Origin: Usnea hakonensis
Taxonomy: Eukaryota > Ascomycota > Lecanoromycetes > Lecanorales > Parmeliaceae
NCBI GenBank assembly: GCA_013423325.1
Contig: BLJB01000028.1
Location: 186,001 to 250,000 of the forward strand
Direction of reading: 5' to 3'
DNA length: 64,000 nucleotides
Below are positions 57,575-64,000 of the stretch, piece after piece. The stretch's first letter is position 1, and every line of letters starts with the position of its first letter. The translations under genes and the position numbers were made by a program. The notes beneath the pieces are model-generated. The model had not been told where the DNA came from. It saw only the letters and a list, made by a program, of their open reading frames with translations, and searched no databases.

Positions 57575-60014
57575 ACCGAAGTAAGCTGTAGTGTCCTATG
57601 GTGTGGTTTTGAAAGCAGATTGTATGAGCAAGATACGGCCTCACAATACGCTTTAGTTCTCTGCTCTGCGCGAGAGGATTGGATACAATGCGAGATAGAA
57701 TGTATTTGTTTTCATGGTGTCCATAGATGAGATGATTACACAGGTCAGTGCTGGATAATGCCCCACATGAAACACGATGACGCACAAGACATTAAGATGC
57801 TTTCCGAATACTGCACTTAGCTGCACGTTGGCGCAAGGAAAAGGTCGAGCGGTGAATTTCTTGCACTATCTGATTGGTGGTGCATCTCGGTAGGATCAAG
57901 ACGATGAGCTCATTAGCACTCAAGCCGATGAAAGCGGGAGATGGGTGTGACCCGGGGGGAAAAGCCGTGCCGTCCCAAAAGTAGATCGACGTTTTCTTTT
58001 CACCGTTTGATTGATGGAGCGCTCTCGTAGGATCAATATGACGGGCTGGTTTGGCAATTGAGCAGGGAACAGGGAACTTGGATGTAATGGGGGGGACGTC
58101 ATGCCGCTTTCCGCCCCCATCCCGCACCGGAAACACTAGAAGTCTCATTTTGTTGTGACCGTCTGAAGTAGAATGCATTTACACCGAGGCTGTGCCGCAG
58201 GAGGTTTGCGGGCTCGTGCATAAGCAAATATGATGATATCTGATCCCTGCGCGTCCTTGACAGATCGAAAGGGGGACACGTCATGCCTGATAATGGTAAT
58301 GTGGACAAAACCTCTTCTCGTCCAATGAGCTCCAGAGACCAGCCTATTTTCCTCCAACCAGGCACACCTCCTAGATCACAACCCTCAAATATGCCGCTCT
58401 TTCGTAGGTCAGCATTGACACTCGAGGAAGTCATTCCAATCTGGTTCCTTGACTTTTACTACTCCCTCTCTGTCTCTTTGAACGTCCTAAACCCTGAATC
58501 AGACGTTACCATCAGCAACTCCTCTAATTGCACTCACTCTTCACATTACGCTGCGCCCATTGCTCATGGCATGAGACATGGCGAGCTTGTCGAGATAGGC
58601 GAGATGTTGGGCACCTGACGTTGGGAGAAAAAAAAGCTCCGCAATTTCACGCATATTTGTCAAGATAGGCAGGTAAGCCGAGTCACGTGACTTAGCGTCT
58701 TGGCATTTTGTAAATATCTCTAAGGTACTTTAGTCTTGCACATTTCCAGCTTCCTACAATCAATCAACGAATCAACAAGCATTCCACATATACCTTTTCA
58801 GCAATATTTACCCCGGAATCTTTTTCTTACGCCGCACTTTTTCATACCGTTCTTTCATTAAGAAAAGCCACGAATGTGGTTTTAGTTGTGAATAAATGAT
58901 CGCTCAATCAATCAATCATCCTACAGAGCACATATGAGAGCCAGTGCTCCTACATGCAAGTGTGCGATGTGCGGACTACTCAGCCAATGCCAGTAATACG
59001 GAGTGTACAGCAAAGGGAATCAACCTACCAGTGACGATTGCGGCCCCAAGTCTTCCAAAAATTGACGTCTGCTAATTTCCCCAATCGCATTCGAAGACAA
59101 AGCAGCATGAAATCTGCAAGGGGCACTAAAGTCGAAGCAATGATCCCACGATCCATTGAACACCATAATCCCAGGAATCGAGAAACAAGGTGACTCTACT
59201 TCAAGTCACAATATTACTAATGTCACTAATGTCGCACAAACTGTGCGCATGAAACTCTGCGTATGAAGTCCTACCTGTCAACACGATTCCGTGTTGTGTT
59301 CTAATTCATTGATAACCTTGCGCTCAGTAAGTGCCAGAGGCTCTCATCGATCCAAATGTACTTCGTTGTCGCAGTCTCTTCGTTGCGCCTCCTCATGATC
59401 TTGTCCGTCATGATTCTGGTCGCTGCTACCAGATATAGCCAGAATGTCATCCATTTGACGGAGTACCATCTAATCAACGGTTCACCGCAGACTTCTGGGG
59501 TCTTGTGATCTTGTCTCTCGATCTGCGCGGCGTTGGCATCAAGACAGAATCCGTGCGCTTCACATTCTTGGCTTACAAACCAACATTAGAGGCACTGTCT
59601 TGCCGGTTGCGACAATCAGACTCTGCGAGGCTGCAATTGCGATTAGAACTTGTCTATGAACTTTGCCCGTATTGACGCGATCTCTTGACGTAAGAGCAGC
59701 CGGGCTGAGACCAACAGACGATGAATCTGAACACAGTACAAGTCGGAAATGAGAATGAAAATCTTATGAACGATCGCTTACTATCACGAATTTTGGGAGG
59801 CCAGATTGCATGTTGAATGTAACATCATTATTTGAGTTACGATTTGTGCAGCGAAGAGAAGTACAAGACGCTGCATTAGATCAATTAAGACGTTCTATTT
59901 TCTCTCAAGCCTCTCAACCCTGTCAAAGCTGACACTTCCCAAGCGTAACCAGAAATGCATCTATAGGATCGCTAATCGCAATCGGGTCCTCAGACTCTCA
60001 CCGCAATGGAAATA
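57575..60014. other. 2.4-kb gene-poor region
   Basis: No convincing gene. An imperfect direct repeat (GATTGRTGG...CTCGTAGGATCAA, about 35 bp) occurs at about 57870 and 58009. An AGTCACGTGACTT E-box-like site lies at about 58680. A minus-strand segment near 59300-59470 has a short open frame without recognisable family. Confidence 0.4.
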
Positions 60015-60066
60015 CTAGAGTGTATACGGCGTCGCGTATCCCGCGCCAGGCGCCGAAGTCGCAGCA

Positions 60067-61815
60067 CTACCCGTTCCATTCGAAGAGGCAAGGAAAGCAG
60101 TTGGGATCACCTGTCGTACCGTTGGTATGCGGTCCCGTCCAATTTACCATTTCACAAGTGTCGTATATACTGCAATAATCGATACAACTTGCCAGGGTAT
60201 CGGTGATTGTAGAGTAGAGGGCTGTGCTACTGGGCACGGCAAGCAAGCTGTCACAGCCAATATTCCACGAAGTTCCAAAGTCGTCGAAATATGCCGAACC
60301 GTTGTAAGATGCGCCTTGGGTGTTGTTCGCTGTGCAGAGATCTTGGTTCTCAATAGTACCAGGAGAAGCACCATTGACATTGACAGCGCTGTACAGTCCG
60401 TCAATGCTCGACGGAACATAACCATCAAAGCTCCACTTTGGAAAACAGTTGCTGGAATTTTCTGGTATGGCGGGCGGATCATGGTAGGTGACAGCAACGC
60501 AGCCCATTCGCAAGGAGCAATATTCCAGGCATCCCTCGAAATTATCAGAGTACACTTCACAGTCGGCAGGTGTGGACTGCAAATTCAGATTGCACCTGAT
60601 GTCGTAAGTATATCCGAAATAGCCAATGTATTTGGTGTTGTTACCGACGTAGTTTGCTGATCTGACACACGAAGGACTTGGAGAAGCCACGGTTGCCTCA
60701 ACGGTGCTGGACGAGGCCGTTCTAGTAGCGCCAACTTTGGTTGTGGAGGTCATTTTTCCAAGGGCTGTGTAGTTACCGCTGTTGGCTATTATGCTGCTGG
60801 CTACAGTAGCATTCAGACCGCTACTACCTGGTATACCAATTGGCAAACCCACAGGCAGAATGAATGACGTAGAGTTGGAGTACGGAGCGCTGTAAGAGGT
60901 ATTGGGACCAGACGTTGATGTCGGCGTCACTGTGACGTGTGCGGAAGAGAAAATGGTTAAAGATGTATTTGAGCTGTTAGAGGAGGAAGTAGAGAGCGTC
61001 GCGGAATTAGAGAGCGTGGTCACTGACGAGGTTGTGATATTAGAGGTAGATAAGGCTGCGGTGTTGGAGCTAATCAGGGTGGTCGTTTTCTGTGGGCCTA
61101 CTATGGAGCTCTCGGCCACCGAGACGATACGATAGACAAGCGCATAGCCGGGGGCGCCGCAGCATATCGTGTCATCGCCAGCGCAAGGAGTGCATTCACC
61201 ACTTATGTCTCGCCTTTTGTGTTTCGCTGGTGGTGCAGACAAGGGTGTGCCGCTGGGGAGCGTTGAGCCACAGTTGCATTCATCCCCTGGATGTTTTCAG
61301 CACGGTCCTTCGAAATACTCCAGTCCACAAACTTACCATTCTGGAGCGCCAAGTAAGGATAACCCTGGCAAATTCTTCCGCAGAGGTACAGTGTCATCCC
61401 TGGACTTGTTGAGACGGGACCACCCAAAAGATTACCGTCTGGGGGCGCGGGATAATATCCCAGAACAATATATTGTCCATTAGCAGTTACAGTGGGCGTG
61501 GCTAATGGACTAGAGACACATCAGCCCTTTATCATCAATCCAATGCCAAACGAGGCAAGAATCTTACGTGGTGTTGATAGTAGAGCTAGTGCTGCTGATA
61601 GAGATGTTCAAAGATCCGAATGCAGAACTGCCGCTTGGACCGGGAACTCCAGAAATTGAACCATTACCCAAACTTGCAGGATACTCGATAGCTGTGCAAG
61701 AAGGATTATTGTTGATCGAGAGGGTAATCGTGGTTACATACTGAGCAAGAATTGCCATTGCATCATTACTCATTATTGCCCAGAGAATAAGAGCCAGACG
61801 ACTTTGGGGCTTCAT
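60067..61815 (-). CDS. secreted WSC-domain protein with Ser/Thr-rich stalk and two Cys-rich repeats
   Basis: Exons 61815-61568, 61509-61337 and 61286-60067 give 546 residues. The N-terminus MKPQSRLALILWAIM with a following hydrophobic stretch fits a signal peptide. A WSC domain spans about residues 100-185 (LYLCGRICQGYPYLALQNGD, ECNCGSTLPSG, CTPCAGDDTICCG, YALVYRI). A Ser/Thr/Asn-rich, likely glycosylated stalk follows. Two homologous modules then end the protein: YIGYFGYTYDIRCNLNLQST...CLEYCSLRMGCVAVTY...NCFPKWSF and YFDDFGTSWNIGCDSLLA...CIDYCSIYDTCEMVNW...NCFPCLF. The family usually binds carbohydrate at the cell wall. The frame stops at 60067, while the neighbouring frame continues about 17 codons to 60015 with a plausible tail, so a 1-nt frameshift near GAACGGG is possible. 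Confidence 0.78.
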
Positions 61816-62504
61816 GTTGAGGGAAAGACTGGACTATTGAAATATAATTCAATACACCGAAAGGGATTGTTGTCCAGGTAGAACGACTTATACGAACGTC
61901 TCTGAGAATAAAAGAAGGTATCAGGCGAAACGAGTGTGCTAAGGAAAATGAAATCTAAGAGACCGTGCAAAGTTACCAGATTTATAGCAATGGCTCTTCT
62001 TCTTCCCTGACATATCCAACTTTTGGTCGCGTGGTTGGAATGAAATATATCGCGTCTCGGAAGCCTCCATTCCACGGAAGCACAAGAATGTCAACAAGCT
62101 TAAATTACAGATCGCGCTTAGGATGCTATGTCTGCACAGATTGAAGCTTTTCTTTTCCCCTGACTATATTTTCTTCGCAGTCCCTTGTGATCTGACAAGG
62201 AAATGAGTCTTCGCGCACACGACGCGGCAGAATGACAACAAACAAAGCCGAGTGAACAAACGAGATGACGAGAATGATTGTTGAACTCCCGTACCATTTA
62301 CTCTCAAGTGTCCAAAAACAACACAAGATTTATTTCTATTCATGATATCAAGTTTCGTCGTTGGTGACTACTTGGATTATGAACCAAGGTGTTTCCTGAA
62401 TCTCGTTAGTCATGACAGATTCCCTAAGCATGCCACGGGAACGCTATACAAATTAGAGACTCTGACTATACGAATTCGGCTATGCTGGCCAGAAGCAGAC
62501 ATTC
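61816..62504. other. intergenic region
   Basis: Promoter side of the WSC gene and 3' flank of the 63020 gene. A 66-codon minus frame at 62126-62326 with one hydrophobic segment has no other support. Confidence 0.4.
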
Positions 62505-63020
62505 TCAAGATGTGCTCGACATCGCCGTACCAATAATAGTAATGTACAGTACGTTGCTTGGGCCTACGGCCATAACTCCACCGTATTTAAAAATCGTGTC
62601 GGTAGTACAACGCGCTATTAGAATGGAAGCCGTGTGCGCAATCTCTTCAATGGTTAATCTAGCTTTCTGATCATCGTGGACCATATCTAAAGTGAGGGTG
62701 CATGAGCCGCTATGGAAAGTCTTGGGAAGCTTGTAGGTAACCCGACTACCGCGACCGAAGATATAGCTTGTTCGTCCGTCGTGGCCCATTTCCAGCTTAT
62801 CAATGGCCGCATAGCAGTCATCGCAGGCGGCTTGGATGCGGTCAGGACTCGGCATGAAGCAAGGACCTTCATTGAGAGACGGCGAGTGTATGGTCTGAGA
62901 ATTGGTGAAGTTCAATGGGACAAGCTGTAAAATCGGATCTGGTCTCTCGAGCTGTAAAGACGTTGCGAATGTGGATGTGGCGAGGAACATGAGCATTTGA
63001 TTTCGAAATAGAGCGAGCAT
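62505..63020 (-). CDS. small secreted protein, function unknown
   Basis: 171 residues from ATG 63020, single exon. The N-terminus (MLALFRNQMLMFLATSTFAT) is a likely signal peptide. The mature part has CFMPSPDRIQAACDDCYAAI, YKLPKTFHSGSCTLTLDM and a late ILIARC...YGGVMAVG segment. This arrangement (Pro-rich start, Cys pairs, LPxxFxxGxC, C-terminal C...GG) recurs in a broad family of fungal secreted proteins of unknown role. The C-terminus ends in SSTS, with no anchor signal seen. Confidence 0.65.
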   Translation of the reverse strand: MLALFRNQMLMFLATSTFATSLQLERPDPILQLVPLNFTNSQTIHSPSLNEGPCFMPSPDRIQAACDDCYAAIDKLEMGHDGRTSYIFGRGSRVTYKLPKTFHSGSCTLTLDMVHDDQKARLTIEEIAHTASILIARCTTDTIFKYGGVMAVGPSNVLYITIIGTAMSSTS

Positions 63021-64000
63021 GACGAATTTAGTGTTGTTTGTGAGACGCTAACAGAATATCTAAGTACTTTAGCAAGAGCATACTAGAAGAAAGCATACTA
63101 GAAGAAGACGAGCGGCACTCTGGGTCTTATGTTTTGCTGGTTGCGCCTGATCATGCCTTGAATACAACATACTTCGGCTTTATGTTCCACACGCGCAATT
63201 GTTCTTGCGAGCGAATGAAAGTATTAGCCTTTTACTAAGCGCTCATTCGTTCTTGCGAACGAATGAGCGCATCAGCTTTCCGTCTGGTACTCCAATTTTG
63301 AAGCCTGCATTCCGTGCCTCCCGTCAGCTTCTGCTTCGCTAGAAATGCGCGTGAAATATTCCCGTAGAAGAGCACGAAATCGAAATCTGCCCCTGCTCAG
63401 GCGAACAAACTCATAAAGACCCGAATCGCATGCGCCAGTAAGGGTTTAGAGTAATGCCACGTTCTGCGATAAGCGCCAGGCTTCATATTCTTCTACCTGA
63501 ATGATTCGGGAAGTTTATTCGCTGTTCGTGCTACATGATTATACGCGCTCATTCAGTATGTGCACTCATTGTCAGAGGCAATGAGCAAGGACAGTAATAA
63601 AACTTGAAACAATTTGCAAAACTGCCAGAGAGATTCGACTATGTCTTAAGGTAGTTACTCATGTTTTCTTTTATCCAAGTATCCGTCTCCTGAAGTCACC
63701 GAGGCAATAAAACGTGGGTTATGTCTCTGTAAGGTAACGACAACCACGCCGAAGACAAGGTTAACTTATCGAGACAGCTAGGGAAACGCTATCGTGTCTG
63801 ACGACATACATAGCTGGCTTCAAAGGGAAGATTCTTCGTGAAGCCTCCAGATAGTGTCATCGTCGTACAAGCTTATCTACATGTCAAACTTATCTCGTAT
63901 CAAATTCTGTGAATGTTAGCGAACCCGCTATCTCGGTACACGTATATTGACTTTGCTGTAGTTATCGTTGATGACGATGTCGTATCGGCGCTTATCAGAG
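63021..64000. other. right-edge region without recognised gene
   Basis: No gene seen. It contains the perfect palindrome at 63239-63270 and related partial copies. Confidence 0.45.
63239..63270. repeat. perfect 14-bp inverted repeat with 4-nt loop
   Basis: GCGCTCATTCGTTC, loop TTGC, GAACGAATGAGCGC. Partial copies of the same motif occur at about 63199-63219 (GTTCTTGCGAGCGAATGAAAG) and 63546 (GCGCTCATTCAG). It could form a hairpin, be a terminator-like or cruciform structure, or be a small mobile repeat. Confidence 0.8.

Noticed and set aside
60127..60660. 177-codon + frame
   Set aside because: Antisense shadow of the Cys-rich modules of the WSC gene.

Overview
The window looks like a filamentous ascomycete (Pezizomycotina), probably plant-associated or saprotrophic. 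Genes carry short introns (about 50-75 nt) with GT..AG ends and CTAAC/CTAAT-like branch sites. Families typical of this group are present: SAT4/Pth11-like rhodopsin-domain proteins, WSC and CBM18/GH16 secreted proteins, small cysteine-containing secreted proteins and F-box-like LRIYxYLL proteins. The retrotransposons show repeat-induced point mutation (RIP). I cannot name the species.

The window alternates between gene-bearing blocks of normal composition (1-11472, 18430-32072, 53085-64000) and two AT-rich transposon blocks (11473-18429 and 32073-53079). The first gene block holds a partial gene at the left edge (-), a five-exon rhodopsin-domain membrane protein (+), an alpha/beta hydrolase whose nucleophile position is alanine (+), an SprT-like metalloprotease (-), a RelA/SpoT-like relic, and the 5' half of a secreted-protein gene.

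That secreted-protein gene is split by a 6957-bp Ty1/Copia element (A1) with 120-bp LTRs and a perfect 5-bp target duplication (AAGTG). Its 3' half resumes at 18430 and, with the element and one duplication removed, the reading frame is unbroken. The middle gene block holds an intact 650-codon LINE ORF1-like gene (+) facing a decayed paralogue (-), remnants of F-box-like and gag-like genes, an F-box-like acidic protein (+), a decayed gene (-), and a secreted CBM18-GH16 glycosidase (+).

The second transposon block is a nest. Copia copy A2 (5' end only) was hit by a gag-only LTR element B (TSD AGAAG), which contains a third LTR family C (TSD GACGA, with an assembly gap). A2 was also hit by a 7.6-kb Ty3/Gypsy element D in antisense (TSD CTTAG). 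It is followed by damaged B- and D-type LTRs and a complete copy A3 (TSD GATAT). All pol regions are ruined by RIP-type changes: CA and TG dinucleotides are almost absent.

The last gene block holds a RING-finger protein (-), a small cysteine-rich protein (+), a decaying second rhodopsin-domain gene (-), a long WSC-domain secreted protein (-) and a small secreted protein (-). There is no evidence of an operon-like or biosynthetic cluster. The main story is transposon invasion, RIP, and its effect on neighbouring secreted or accessory genes.
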